From Tolumonas osonensis (lineage in GTDB: Bacteria > Pseudomonadota > Gammaproteobacteria > Enterobacterales > Aeromonadaceae): a DNA stretch of 64,000 nt. The stretch spans positions 62,001 to 126,000 of the forward strand of contig NZ_JACHGR010000007.1 in NCBI RefSeq assembly GCF_014202415.1. The letters run 5' to 3'. Of this stretch, positions 36,630 through 45,939 are shown in pieces; position 1 is the stretch's first letter; every line of letters starts with the position of its first letter. Made by a program: the position numbers and the translations under genes. Below the pieces are notes generated by a model that was not told where the DNA came from, made no database searches, and saw nothing but the letters and a program-made list of their open reading frames with translations.

Positions 36630-38291
36630 TCAGCACAACCCTTTTCTGTTACGGCTTAACCAGACAGGCAACCAGGCCGCAATCGCAAACACCACCAGTG
36701 GCAACAATATCTGCAATAATGCCTGTACCGCCAGCACTTGCCGGCTGCCACCAGCACTCAGCGCGATGGCTTCGGTCGTCACCGTATTAAACCGGCCCCC
36801 ACCAGCGAAAAGTGTCGGTAAATACTGCGCAACACTCACTGAAAAACCGATCGCCAGTGATGCCATGGCTGGCCGGAATAACATCGGCCATTTCACGGTC
36901 AGACAGGCGGTTAAACGTGAAAAACCCAGCGCTCTGGCCGTCGTGAGCAGGCGGGGATCAAAAGCCTTGTACGGCCCCACCAGCGTTAAAATCATATAGG
37001 GTAAGACCCAGACCAGATGACTCCAGACTACACCCGCGCCGGTACCATCCAGCCTCAGATGCAATAAGGCGGCATATTGTGCCGCGATCAATGGCATAGC
37101 CGGAATGATCAGAGGGATATACAACAAGGCGTTGTAGCGTTGAGGTCCCCACTCCAACCAGCACAGCGTGATCGGCAGACAGAGAATACAAGCAAGAATA
37201 CCCAGCCATAACGTAGTGAAAAACGGTTCAAAACTGGCCTGCAACCAGACCCGGAAGGTGAGCTCTTCCGGCCATAATTGCGGGAAAAACCAGGCTCCGG
37301 CCAATGACCAGACTGCCAGGAACAGCAACACCAGATGCCCCATTCCAAAGATAAGCGGGTGTAACGACAAAACAAACCGGCTAGACACCGACTGACGATG
37401 ACCAGAGGGATACGGAGAGAAAACCAACCGGCAGCGCCATAATCCACGGCCAGCGACCACCAGACAGAGCAATAATACAAGCAAGACTAACGCCGCCGCC
37501 TCGCCTTGTGCCTGCATCATCTGTGATGGGTTGGTCAGCCATTGTGAAATCAGGACTGCCAGCGTGGGGGGATTGGTCGGCCCCAGAATCATCGCCATAT
37601 CGACCACCGACAAACCATATGCCAGTACCGCAACAAAGGGCCAGCCCAGCCGCGGCATTAATTGCGGCAACAAAATAAACCACCAGACCTGCACCGGGCG
37701 GTAACCCAGGGTGCGGGCCAGTGTCATTTGCCGTGAAATGGCCTGCTCACTCAATACCGCAAACAACACCCACAGCATAAAACCGCACTCTTTGACGGCT
37801 AATGCCAGCGCCAGTGCAATGCCATAGTCATCGTGCACGGTGATCCAGCCGGGAGGTGAAATCCAGCCGGTGAACTGTGCGATCGCCCGGGCGATCCAGC
37901 CGGAAGGCGCAATCAGAAAGGAAAACCCGATGGCGAAGGCAACATGCGGAATGGAAAGAAACAGCGGCAGGCGCTGCTGGATCCGCCACCAGCGATGCCC
38001 CGGATAGCATTGTACCGCAATACCGAGTGCCATCAGCAACGCCAGTACACTCCCCAGTAGTGCGGAGAAAAGCGTTGTCCTCACGGCCTCCGGCCACTGC
38101 GGATCCTGCCACAGCGCCAGCCAGACATCCCACTTGAATACAGGCTGCAACACCCAGAATAATCCGGGCAGCAACGGAGAAAAAACCAGCAACACCAGCA
38201 ATATCGCTATCCACGGCGCGATTGAAAAATACCGGTGTTGCATTCTTCCCGGCCAGTTAGCTTTCAGCGAAAGCCATAACGTTTTAACCAC
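36630..38291 (-). CDS. ynjC: YnjC-like ABC transporter permease, two fused permease units
   Basis: 553 residues (E. coli YnjC about 511). Twelve predicted helices in two similar six-helix halves, each with an EAA-type loop (LARTLGYRPVQVWWFILLPQL and TARALGFSRLTACLTVKWPML). It forms the complete membrane channel by itself. The start is uncertain. A GTG at 38291 has GGAGG four bases upstream but overlaps ynjB by 28 bases. An ATG at 38243 (MQHRYF) lies after the ynjB stop with a poorly spaced GGAAG. Either gives the same membrane part. Confidence 0.88.
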   Translation of the reverse strand: MVKTLWLSLKANWPGRMQHRYFSIAPWIAILLVLLVFSPLLPGLFWVLQPVFKWDVWLALWQDPQWPEAVRTTLFSALLGSVLALLMALGIAVQCYPGHRWWRIQQRLPLFLSIPHVAFAIGFSFLIAPSGWIARAIAQFTGWISPPGWITVHDDYGIALALALAVKECGFMLWVLFAVLSEQAISRQMTLARTLGYRPVQVWWFILLPQLMPRLGWPFVAVLAYGLSVVDMAMILGPTNPPTLAVLISQWLTNPSQMMQAQGEAAALVLLVLLLCLVVAGRGLWRCRLVFSPYPSGHRQSVSSRFVLSLHPLIFGMGHLVLLFLAVWSLAGAWFFPQLWPEELTFRVWLQASFEPFFTTLWLGILACILCLPITLCWLEWGPQRYNALLYIPLIIPAMPLIAAQYAALLHLRLDGTGAGVVWSHLVWVLPYMILTLVGPYKAFDPRLLTTARALGFSRLTACLTVKWPMLFRPAMASLAIGFSVSVAQYLPTLFAGGGRFNTVTTEAIALSAGGSRQVLAVQALLQILLPLVVFAIAAWLPVWLSRNRKGLC

Positions 38292-39445
38292 TCGGCCTCC
38301 AGTGCATCCACCCAGCTTGCATGGGGCTCAACAAGTACCGGAACATGTTCGGCCAGGCCACCCGGTGCCGTTATGCCAAATAGGGATTGCATTCCTTTGG
38401 GTAGTTTATTGCGATCCAGAACGCTGCCATCGCCCCAGATTTTGATGTCTGCTTTACGCGCTTGCGCCCGGGGGGATAACAGAAAGTTGGCAAACACCAT
38501 CGCCCCGGCTTTCGCCTGGGCATTCACCGGTATCGCCAGAAAATGCACATTGCCAATCGTGCCGTTCGTGAAACCAAAACTGTATGCGGTCGGCGGTAAC
38601 TGCCGGTTAGCAATCAGATTAGCCGCCTCATTCGGGTTAAACGTCAGTGAAAGCTTCAGCTCTTTGTCTGCCAGCATGCGATGCATCTCTTCTGCACTTG
38701 CCGGAAAGGCTTTACCGTTACGCCAGAGATACGGGTGCAACTGATCCAGATAGGCCCACAACGGTTTTGTGACCTCATTGAATGACGCTGACACGGCTGG
38801 TTTTTGCAGTAAGGCAGCATCCGGAACGAGCTCAAGCAATAACTGTTTGAGGAATGTCGTCCCGTGAAAGTCTGGCGGTTTCGGATAGGTCACCTGCTTC
38901 GGGTTATTTTTAGCAAAAATGAGCAATTCCGCAGCAGAACGTGGCGGTTGCGGCGTTTGAGTTTTATCGGCAATAAAGGTTAACTGCGCCGTTCCCCAGG
39001 GGCTTTCTAATCCGGCTGTAGGCTCAGAAAAATCGACCTGTACCGGTTTTTGCAAATCAACATATCTCCAGTTCGGGATCTGCTCTGCCCAGGGTCCGAA
39101 CAACAAATGTGCCTGCTTCAGGATCCGGAAGTTCTCACCGTTAACCCACAACAGATCGACTGATCCGCCCTCTTTTTTACGCCCTGCGACAACCTCGGTC
39201 TGTATACGCTTCACTATCTCTGCCGTATCAGTCACCTTGACGTGCTTAACCGTCAAACCATATCGCTGTTTTACCTCAGCCGCGGCCCACGCCAGATAGT
39301 TATTAGTCGCCTCACTGCCTCCCCAGGCATTGAAATAAACCGTCTGATCCTTTGCCTGAGCCTCAATCGTTGACCAATCATCCAGCGCATTAGCCTGGGT
39401 CATAAACAGACATGCAACTAAACCGGAAAGCAGAGTAAATTTCAT
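38264..39445 (-). CDS. ynjB: YnjB-like ABC transporter periplasmic binding protein
   Basis: 393 residues with signal peptide MKFTLLSGLVACLFMTQANA and a mature start ALDDWSTIEAQAKDQTVYFN. The rest is a bilobed binding protein of the iron/thiamine-like class (VDLLWVNGENFRILKQ, TYPKPPDFHG). GGAGG lies five bases before the ATG at 39445; a TTG seven codons earlier also opens the frame. First gene of the ynj operon, divergent from the TVP38-oxidoreductase gene across 84 bases. Confidence 0.9.
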   Translation of the reverse strand: MKFTLLSGLVACLFMTQANALDDWSTIEAQAKDQTVYFNAWGGSEATNNYLAWAAAEVKQRYGLTVKHVKVTDTAEIVKRIQTEVVAGRKKEGGSVDLLWVNGENFRILKQAHLLFGPWAEQIPNWRYVDLQKPVQVDFSEPTAGLESPWGTAQLTFIADKTQTPQPPRSAAELLIFAKNNPKQVTYPKPPDFHGTTFLKQLLLELVPDAALLQKPAVSASFNEVTKPLWAYLDQLHPYLWRNGKAFPASAEEMHRMLADKELKLSLTFNPNEAANLIANRQLPPTAYSFGFTNGTIGNVHFLAIPVNAQAKAGAMVFANFLLSPRAQARKADIKIWGDGSVLDRNKLPKGMQSLFGITAPGGLAEHVPVLVEPHASWVDALEAEWLKRYGFR

Positions 39446-39529
39446 CGATCCCTCCGAGGCATTCAATACGTATTAACTTTTATGCGTGTAATTCGACTAT
39501 AGCTACATATCACCCAAGAGAGCGCCTGA

Positions 39530-41689
39530 ATGAAAAAAATCGTGCTTACCGGAGCCATAGTCCTCGTTATAACGGCCTTTTTTCTTTTCGATCTGAACGC
39601 CTATCTGACATTGGACGGGCTAAAAAGCAGTCTTGCTGAATTCAGACACTGGCAGCAGCAATCTCAGCTTTTAACCGGCCTGCTCTTTTTCCTGTTATAC
39701 GTAGTTATTGCGGCCTTTTCTCTGCCGGGGGCGGCGATTATGACCATCGCGGCTGGTGCCTTATTCGGTTTGCCCTGGGGGACGATCATCGCCTCCTTTG
39801 CTTCGACTTTAGGTGCCACACTAGCCTTTCTGACGGCTCGCTATCTGTTCCGGGACATTGTTCAAACCCACTTCAGCGCACGCTTAAAAGCCATCAATGC
39901 AGGCATAGAACGTGACGGTATCTTTTATCTGTTCACACTGCGTCTGGTACCTATCTTCCCCTTTTTTCTGGTGAATCTGCTTGCCGGGTTAACGCCGATT
40001 TCTGTCAGAAACTTTTACTGGGTCAGTCAGATCGGCATGCTGGCAGGTACGCTGGTGTATGTGAACGCCGGTACACAACTGGCGCAGCTCACCGGATTAC
40101 CGGGCATTCTGTCACCCGACTTACTGGCATCCTTTACCTTGTTGGGATTGTTTCCGTTACTGGCAAGACGTCTTCTGCAGTTACTGCAACACCGACGCGT
40201 TTATGCAAAATGGCAACGTCCCTCACAGTTTGATCGTAATTTAGTGGTCATTGGCGGCGGTGCTGCCGGATTAGTCACGGCATATATCGCTGCCGCCGTG
40301 AAAGCCAAAGTCACGCTGATTGAGGCCCGCAAGATGGGCGGTGACTGCCTGAACTACGGCTGCGTCCCCAGTAAAGCACTGATCAGGAGTTCCCGGTTGG
40401 TGCATCAGATCCAGCATGGTGAGGATTATGGTTTGCTCCGTCAGCAACCCGCGTTCAGCTTCCGCCAGATAATGGCGCGGGTGAATGATGTCATCCGCCG
40501 GATAGAACCGCATGACAGCAGCGAACGCTACACCGGCCTGGGCGTCGACGTGCAGCAAGGTTACGCCAGAATAGTGGATCCCTGGACAGTCGAAATTCAG
40601 TACAGTGATGGTCACATGCAACGTCTGACCACACGCAGTATCGTCATCGCCACCGGAGCCAAACCGTTCATTCCCCCCCTTCCCGGTCTGGATGAGACGG
40701 GCTATCTCACCAGCGACACCCTCTGGGAGGCGTTTTCAAATCGGGATACCCCGCCTGAGCGGTTGGTCATTCTGGGCGGCGGGCCGATTGGCTGCGAATT
40801 GTCGCAGTGTTTCGCCCGGCTTGGTTCGCACGTAACCCAGATTGAGATGGCCGACCGGATCATGATCCGGGAAGATGAAGAGATCTCCGCGTTAGCCAAA
40901 GCAGCCTTACTGCAGGATGGTGTCGCCGTGCTGACCTCAACCAGAGCGCTGCGCTGTGAACGGGACGGTCTGCGAAAAATCATCGTGGTTGAGCAAAATG
41001 GCACAGAGCAAAAAATTGAGTTTGATGAGCTGATCTGTGCCGTCGGCCGTGTCGCCCGTCTGACAGGATTCGGACTGGAAGCATTAGGCATCGAAACACA
41101 ACGCACCGTGGTGACCAATGAATATCTGGAGACCTTATACCCCAATATTTACGCGGCCGGTGATGTCGCCGGCCCCTATCAGTTCACGCATACCGCCGGT
41201 CATCAGGCATGGTACGCCACCGTCAACGCACTGTTTGGTGAGTTCAGAAAATTCAAAGTCGATTATTCAGTGATCCCGTGGGCGACGTTTATTGACCCGG
41301 AAGTGGCCCGTGTCGGGCTGAATGAACAGGAAGCCAGAGAAAAAGGCATCGCCTGTGAAATAACCAGATTCAATCTTAATGATCTGGATCGCGCGATCGC
41401 CGACAGTGCCACCCAGGGGTTCATTAAGGTGCTGACCTCACCCGGCAAAGACAACATCCTCGGTGTCACCATTGTGGGTGAACATGCATCCGACCTGCTG
41501 GCAGAATTCACGCTGGCGATGAAACACAAACTCGGGCTGAACAAGATCCTCGGTACCATTCATATTTATCCGACACTTTCGGAAGCCAGTAAATATGTAG
41601 CCGGCGAGTGGAAACGTCAGCATGTCCCCCAACTGTTACTGAAATGGGTGGAAAAATATCACGCGTGGAAACGGGGAAAAGCAGATTAA
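39530..41689 (+). CDS. TVP38/TMEM64 membrane domain fused to a mercuric-reductase-like flavin disulfide oxidoreductase
   Basis: 719 residues. About 1-220 is a TVP38/SNARE-associated membrane domain (FSLPGAAIMTIAAGALFGLPWG). About 235-719 is a pyridine nucleotide-disulfide oxidoreductase with the FAD loop VIGGGAAGL, the redox CLNYGC pair, the NAD(P) loop LGGGPIGCE, and the dimerisation domain ending in HIYPTLSE. The terminal CC of true MerA and any heavy-metal domain are absent. It probably moves electrons from NAD(P)H to a substrate at the inner membrane. In E. coli TVP38 proteins (YdjX, YdjZ) lie beside ynjABCDEF, so the neighbourhood is conserved although here the domain is fused and divergent. 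Confidence 0.9.
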   Translation: MKKIVLTGAIVLVITAFFLFDLNAYLTLDGLKSSLAEFRHWQQQSQLLTGLLFFLLYVVIAAFSLPGAAIMTIAAGALFGLPWGTIIASFASTLGATLAFLTARYLFRDIVQTHFSARLKAINAGIERDGIFYLFTLRLVPIFPFFLVNLLAGLTPISVRNFYWVSQIGMLAGTLVYVNAGTQLAQLTGLPGILSPDLLASFTLLGLFPLLARRLLQLLQHRRVYAKWQRPSQFDRNLVVIGGGAAGLVTAYIAAAVKAKVTLIEARKMGGDCLNYGCVPSKALIRSSRLVHQIQHGEDYGLLRQQPAFSFRQIMARVNDVIRRIEPHDSSERYTGLGVDVQQGYARIVDPWTVEIQYSDGHMQRLTTRSIVIATGAKPFIPPLPGLDETGYLTSDTLWEAFSNRDTPPERLVILGGGPIGCELSQCFARLGSHVTQIEMADRIMIREDEEISALAKAALLQDGVAVLTSTRALRCERDGLRKIIVVEQNGTEQKIEFDELICAVGRVARLTGFGLEALGIETQRTVVTNEYLETLYPNIYAAGDVAGPYQFTHTAGHQAWYATVNALFGEFRKFKVDYSVIPWATFIDPEVARVGLNEQEAREKGIACEITRFNLNDLDRAIADSATQGFIKVLTSPGKDNILGVTIVGEHASDLLAEFTLAMKHKLGLNKILGTIHIYPTLSEASKYVAGEWKRQHVPQLLLKWVEKYHAWKRGKAD

Positions 41690-41702
41690 TGCCAGAATTT
41701 CG

Positions 41703-41737
41703 GCCCCGGGTATACAGTCATATCCGGGGCTTTTTTT
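41703..41737 (+). terminator. intrinsic terminator of the TVP38-oxidoreductase gene
   Basis: GCCCCGG (41703-41709) pairs with CCGGGGC (41724-41730). An inner TAT/ATA pairing extends the stem, and seven T follow. It starts 14 bases after the stop codon. Confidence 0.9.
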
Positions 41738-41796
41738 ATCTGATTCAGGCCGTGACAGGTCGGAACTTGCTTCCAGTAGTTGTACTGAGATGTTTG

Positions 41797-41997
41797 TTAT
41801 TTGCGGCCCAGCATGGCAGCGCAGATAAAGAATTTGGTATCACCATTCTTGTCTTTACTGATTTTGGCCAGTACACGTTCTTTATCCGCGAATTCCCAGT
41901 TATCACTGCGGGATCCCGGAGATTTCACTCCTGAGCACCGGAGATACTCCATAAACAGATGCGCATTCTTAATTTCAGTCAAATGTGAATTCATCAT
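41797..41997 (-). CDS. small protein of an unnamed three-copy family (copy 3)
   Basis: 66 residues, 46 of 62 aligned residues identical to copy 1 (20635) and also close to copy 2 (21262), although 20 kb away. It begins MMNSHLTEIKNAHLFMEYLR and ends FFICAAMLGRK. GAGGAG lies seven bases before the ATG at 41997. Upstream on the minus strand there are two GTAAC elements (near 42045-42060). Copy 2 has a similar GTGTTACA upstream. Convergent with the TVP38-oxidoreductase gene. Function unknown. Confidence 0.77.
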   Translation of the reverse strand: MMNSHLTEIKNAHLFMEYLRCSGVKSPGSRSDNWEFADKERVLAKISKDKNGDTKFFICAAMLGRK

Positions 41998-42172
41998 CGC
42001 AAATCTCCTCAGCCAATTAATGTTCAGCCAGCATAGGCAGCCATAGTTACAAATGTGTTACACACCGATAGACATTCATGCTTCGACACCAGAGATAATG
42101 CAATTCTTGATCCAGTACACATAATTTGTTTTCTGCTATGATGCAGTGCTTTTCTCAAAGGATGAAGACGTT

Positions 42173-42649
42173 ATGACAGATATGAACTACCAGATCCGCC
42201 GATGCGCCAAAATCAACTCAGCGGTGTTTGATATCGTATATGAAGATATGTGTCAGAATGACGAGGTGAAAAGCATCCACGCTATCGTGTTGGCGTCTTG
42301 CCTTGATAGCAATGGAGACATGAAGCTAAGCCCATGGATCCCTGCCCCGCTGGTTTCTCACGTGCATAAAGATGATGATCTCTGGTTCGTGACGCTGTCC
42401 CTGACGCCAATGGCCATGAAATATTTTGTGCATAGCGAAAATACCATCAGCTTTGAATGCCGGATCCAGAACGTGGTCACCCGGATATCATTCAACACAG
42501 ATCAGTTGATCTGCCTGAACGGTTTGAATGGTAAAGAGCTGGTAGACACACAGCCCTTCCAGTATCTGATCCATGAAGAAGCACTGAACGAGCAACCAGA
42601 GCCGCCAGTCAAGAAACGGCCATCGCTCTCTGTGGTTAAAAACGACTGA
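42173..42649 (+). CDS. SspB-like protein, putative ClpX adaptor
   Basis: 158 residues, not a standard SspB but built like it. Residues about 68-120 (WFVTLSLTPMAMKYFVHSEN, then ISFECRIQNVVTRISFNTDQ and LICLNGLNG) align by pattern with the E. coli SspB core (IVLNIAPRAV, VRFNARFGGIPRQVSVPLAA, YARENG). The C-terminus KKRPSLSVVKND mirrors the SspB ClpX-binding tail RPALRVVK, separated from the core by a Pro/Glu/Gln linker. I infer an adaptor that tethers some cargo to ClpXP. Residues that hold the ssrA tag cannot be checked by eye. Start at 42173 by AAGGA upstream; a second ATG three codons later is possible. The gene stands alone. Confidence 0.65.
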   Translation: MTDMNYQIRRCAKINSAVFDIVYEDMCQNDEVKSIHAIVLASCLDSNGDMKLSPWIPAPLVSHVHKDDDLWFVTLSLTPMAMKYFVHSENTISFECRIQNVVTRISFNTDQLICLNGLNGKELVDTQPFQYLIHEEALNEQPEPPVKKRPSLSVVKND

Positions 42650-42756
42650 TTCACGGTAAGAAAACAGCTCTCTCATTCCGCATTCAACTTCATTGGAACA
42701 AGCCGTTGCGTCCTGCCCGGCCTGTTCCGTTTTGACCGAAATGATATTTACTTCAA

Positions 42757-43863
42757 TCAGCCGGATTTTTTCTTGAGAAAGTTCTGGCCATACTGGTCGG
42801 CTGCGATCAGAGCTGCATATACTTTGCCGGTGGTAACCTTGAACGGCATGGCATGAATGGTTTCACCTTCCGCACACGATGCGGCAGCGACCTTCAGCAT
42901 TTTCTCTTCGATATTGTCTTTAATATCCAGTTGCGCCAATGTGACCGGCAGACCGACTTTGGTACACAGTTCGCAAACGATCTCCAGTTCAGCTTCCGGT
43001 GCGTTTTCCAGAATCAGCTGGACCAGGGTACCGAACGCCACTTTTTCACCATGATAGAAGTGATGGGCATCCGGAAGCACGGTCAGGCCATTGTGAATAG
43101 CATGCGCAGCAGCCAGGCCGCCACTTTCAAAACCGACACCGCTCAGATAGGTGTTCGCTTCAACGACCCGTTCAACCGCTTCCGTGACCACTTTTTTACC
43201 TACGGCCAGCATGGCTTTATGTCCTTCCGCCAGCAGCGTGTCGTAGCAGAGACGAGCCAGACTCATTGCCGCTTCTGTTGATTCACCGCCCGCGATGGTC
43301 TTGGCCCGGCTGCGATAACAGGCACGCGCTTCGAAATAGGTTGAGAGCGCATCACCAATGCCCGCCGCCAGTAAACGTACAGGTGCGCCTGCGACGATTT
43401 CAGTATCCACTAGGACAATATTCGGATTGCATGGCAGGATCAGGTAGGATTCAAATTCACCCGCTTCGGTATAAATAACAGACAAGGCACTGCAAGGCGC
43501 ATCGGTAGAGGCAATTGTCGGCGCAATCACCACTGGCACTTTGCTGTAGTAAGCCACCGCTTTCGCCGTATCCAGCGTTTTACCGCCGCCGACACCCACC
43601 ACCCCGTCACAGCCTTCGTTTTGCAGGATCGTGATCAGTCGGTCGATTTCAGTGCGGCAACATTCACCGTTAAATTTTTGAATGACAAAGTCGGTGTTGC
43701 TTTCGTTGAAACTGTCAGACAGCTTGCCTTCGATTAGCCCTAGCACAAACGCGTCCGAGATGACGAGCAATTTCTTTGCATATGGATTTGCGTATTGACC
43801 CACGCGGGAAATAACACCTGCCCCCTGAATATATTTACCCGGAGACTGAATAATCTTATCCAT
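42757..43863 (-). CDS. gldA: glycerol dehydrogenase
   Basis: NAD-dependent oxidation of glycerol to dihydroxyacetone, group III iron/zinc alcohol dehydrogenase family, cytoplasmic. 368 residues. The glycine-rich [15 protein letters not shown] segment (NAD binding), Asp of [12 protein letters not shown] and the His ligands in [15 protein letters not shown] and YHGEKVAFG are present. It matches E. coli GldA (367 residues). AAAGGAG lies six bases before the ATG. No glycerol operon partner is adjacent. A 650-base AT-rich gap precedes it. Confidence 0.95.
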   Translation of the reverse strand: MDKIIQSPGKYIQGAGVISRVGQYANPYAKKLLVISDAFVLGLIEGKLSDSFNESNTDFVIQKFNGECCRTEIDRLITILQNEGCDGVVGVGGGKTLDTAKAVAYYSKVPVVIAPTIASTDAPCSALSVIYTEAGEFESYLILPCNPNIVLVDTEIVAGAPVRLLAAGIGDALSTYFEARACYRSRAKTIAGGESTEAAMSLARLCYDTLLAEGHKAMLAVGKKVVTEAVERVVEANTYLSGVGFESGGLAAAHAIHNGLTVLPDAHHFYHGEKVAFGTLVQLILENAPEAELEIVCELCTKVGLPVTLAQLDIKDNIEEKMLKVAAASCAEGETIHAMPFKVTTGKVYAALIAADQYGQNFLKKKSG

Positions 43864-44516
43864 GCAATAACTCCTTTCTATAGGGAAATATGAAAATCAG
43901 TAATAAGCTGACGTTTAAGTCATCATGTGCACAAATTGATTTTTCCGGGAATACATTGCAATCACATAACAGCGACAATCTCTGGACAATTGTACACACG
44001 GAAAACAATAACAGGATAAACAAAATAAAAACAATAATTATCAATTGGTTATAATTATAAAAAATATTGATATTTAGACCTGAATCACATTTAAATGGGA
44101 ATCAAACAAATCTCCAGCAAATGGCACATATTTCTATGTTGAATTACTATCTGTGTTGTTTTGGTCTGGTTATAAAAACAAAGATTTTTATAACTTTTGC
44201 AATAAAGAAACAAAGTTTTTAATTACATGTATTTTATGTAATACATATTCATCATTAATAATGACAAAAATCTGATTTGTTTTTAAAATAGGTAAATAGT
44301 TATTATTTGCATGTTGGATACGTCGAACATCGAAATATCGCACGATGTTGATCGCTACCCACCAGCCGGTGTTGCGACCAGTTCTAGTCTTGTTGCCAAA
44401 GAAAACCTCGCCTGTTTTTTTCCTTTCTGCCACCAATAAAAGATGTATTCCATATCCCAAAAAGCTATCATGCAGCGTTTTTCTCAACAGCAGAAATTGA
44501 GCAATATTTGAACACT
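43864..44516. other. 650-base AT-rich gap between gldA and rimO, with palindromes
   Basis: No ORF that I trust. Two exact inverted repeats stand out: GTTATAAAAA / TTTTTATAAC (44169-44178 and 44185-44194) and ATTACAT / ATGTAAT (44222-44228 and 44236-44242). TTATAATTATAA-type sequence near 44047 could be a gldA promoter region. The right part contains the rimO promoter and a 99-codon minus-strand frame, which I judge spurious. Confidence 0.45.
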
Positions 44517-45845
44517 ATGAATCAGAAAACACAGCCTTCCAAAATCGGTTTTGTCAGCCTCGGCTGCCCTAAAAATCTTGTCGATGCTGAACGCATTTTG
44601 ACGCAGTTACGCACCGAAGGTTATGACGTCGTCAACAGCTACGACAATGCCGAGCTGGTGATTGTGAACACCTGTGGCTTTATCGACAGCGCGGTACAGG
44701 AATCGCTGGAAGCGATCGGCGAAGCCCTGCAGGAAAATGGCAAGGTCATCGTCACCGGCTGTCTCGGTGCCAAGGAAGATCAGATCCGCGAAGTGCATCC
44801 GAAGGTGCTGGAGATCTCCGGCCCGCATGCGTATGAGCAGGTGTTAAGCCACGTGCATAAATACGCGCCGAAACCAGAACACAATCCGTTCCTGAGTTTG
44901 GTGCCGGAACAGGGTGTGAAACTGACACCTAAGCATTACGCCTATCTGAAAATTTCCGAAGGCTGCGACCATCGTTGCACCTTCTGTATCATCCCGTCCC
45001 TGCGTGGTGATCTGGAAAGCCGCACCATCGGTGAAGTATTAGGCGAAGCCAAACGCTTGAAAAATGCCGGTGTAAAAGAAATTCTGGTTATCTCTCAGGA
45101 TACCTCTGCCTATGGTGCTGATGTAAAACACCGCACCGGTTTCTACGAAGGCTCACCAGTGAAAACCAGCATGCTGGCACTGTGTGAAGAGCTGTCAAAA
45201 ATGGGTATGTGGGTGCGTCTGCATTACGTTTACCCTTACCCGCATGTGGATGATGTGATCCCATTGATGGCGCAAGGCAAGATCCTGCCGTATCTGGATA
45301 TTCCGCTGCAGCACGCCAGCCCGCGCATTCTGAAACTGATGAAACGTCCAGGTGCGGTAGAACGTACGCTGGAACGTATTCAGGAATGGCGTCGTATCTG
45401 CCCGGATCTGACCCTGCGTTCAACCTTCATCGTTGGCTTCCCGGGTGAAACCGAAGAAGACTTCCAGATGCTGCTCGACTTCCTCGAAAAAGCCGAGCTG
45501 GATCGTGTTGGCTGCTTCAAATACAGCCCGATTGAAGGCGCGAAAGCCAATGAACTGCCAAATCCAGTACCGGAAGAAGTGAAAGAAGAACGCTTCCACC
45601 GCTTCATGGAACTGCAGCAGAAGATCTCTGCCCGTCGTCTGGCCGCCAAAGTAGGCCGTGAACTGGACGTGATCGTGGACGAAGTCGATGAAGAAGGCGC
45701 GATTGGCCGCAGCTTTGCCGATGCTCCTGAAATCGACGGCGTCGTTTACTTAAACGGTGAAACCGCTCTGAAGCCGGGTGATATCGTTAAAGTGAAAATC
45801 GAAAACGCTGATGAATATGATCTGTGGGGATCGGTGGTTCGATAA
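44517..45845 (+). CDS. rimO: ribosomal protein S12 methylthiotransferase
   Basis: Radical-SAM enzyme that methylthiolates the conserved Asp of ribosomal protein S12. 442 residues (E. coli 441). N-terminal UPF0004 domain with its three Cys ([21 protein letters not shown]), the radical SAM site CDHRCTFC at about residue 151, and a C-terminal TRAM domain from about 375. I prefer the ATG at 44517 ([16 protein letters not shown]); a TTG three codons earlier is the other choice. Neither has a strong ribosome binding site. Confidence 0.96.
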   Translation: MNQKTQPSKIGFVSLGCPKNLVDAERILTQLRTEGYDVVNSYDNAELVIVNTCGFIDSAVQESLEAIGEALQENGKVIVTGCLGAKEDQIREVHPKVLEISGPHAYEQVLSHVHKYAPKPEHNPFLSLVPEQGVKLTPKHYAYLKISEGCDHRCTFCIIPSLRGDLESRTIGEVLGEAKRLKNAGVKEILVISQDTSAYGADVKHRTGFYEGSPVKTSMLALCEELSKMGMWVRLHYVYPYPHVDDVIPLMAQGKILPYLDIPLQHASPRILKLMKRPGAVERTLERIQEWRRICPDLTLRSTFIVGFPGETEEDFQMLLDFLEKAELDRVGCFKYSPIEGAKANELPNPVPEEVKEERFHRFMELQQKISARRLAAKVGRELDVIVDEVDEEGAIGRSFADAPEIDGVVYLNGETALKPGDIVKVKIENADEYDLWGSVVR

Positions 45846-45887
45846 GTACCGTCTTATCACTTGTCCGTACCCACTGAATCAGCATAA

Positions 45888-45921
45888 AAAAAGCCCGGTT
45901 CTTTCCAGAGCCGGGCTTTTT
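45888..45921. terminator. bidirectional terminator between rimO and ybiT
   Basis: AAAAAGCCCGG / CCGGGCTTTTT with a 12-base loop, between two convergent genes. A and T tracts on the two sides allow use by both. Confidence 0.92.
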
Positions 45922-45939
45922 GTTATCCGCAGAACGGGC

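Noticed and set aside
44188-44487. 99-codon minus-strand frame between gldA and rimO
   Set aside because: It starts at a TTG with no ribosome site, has no recognisable domain, lies in AT-rich DNA full of palindromes, and its stop lies inside an inverted repeat. Not supported as a gene.
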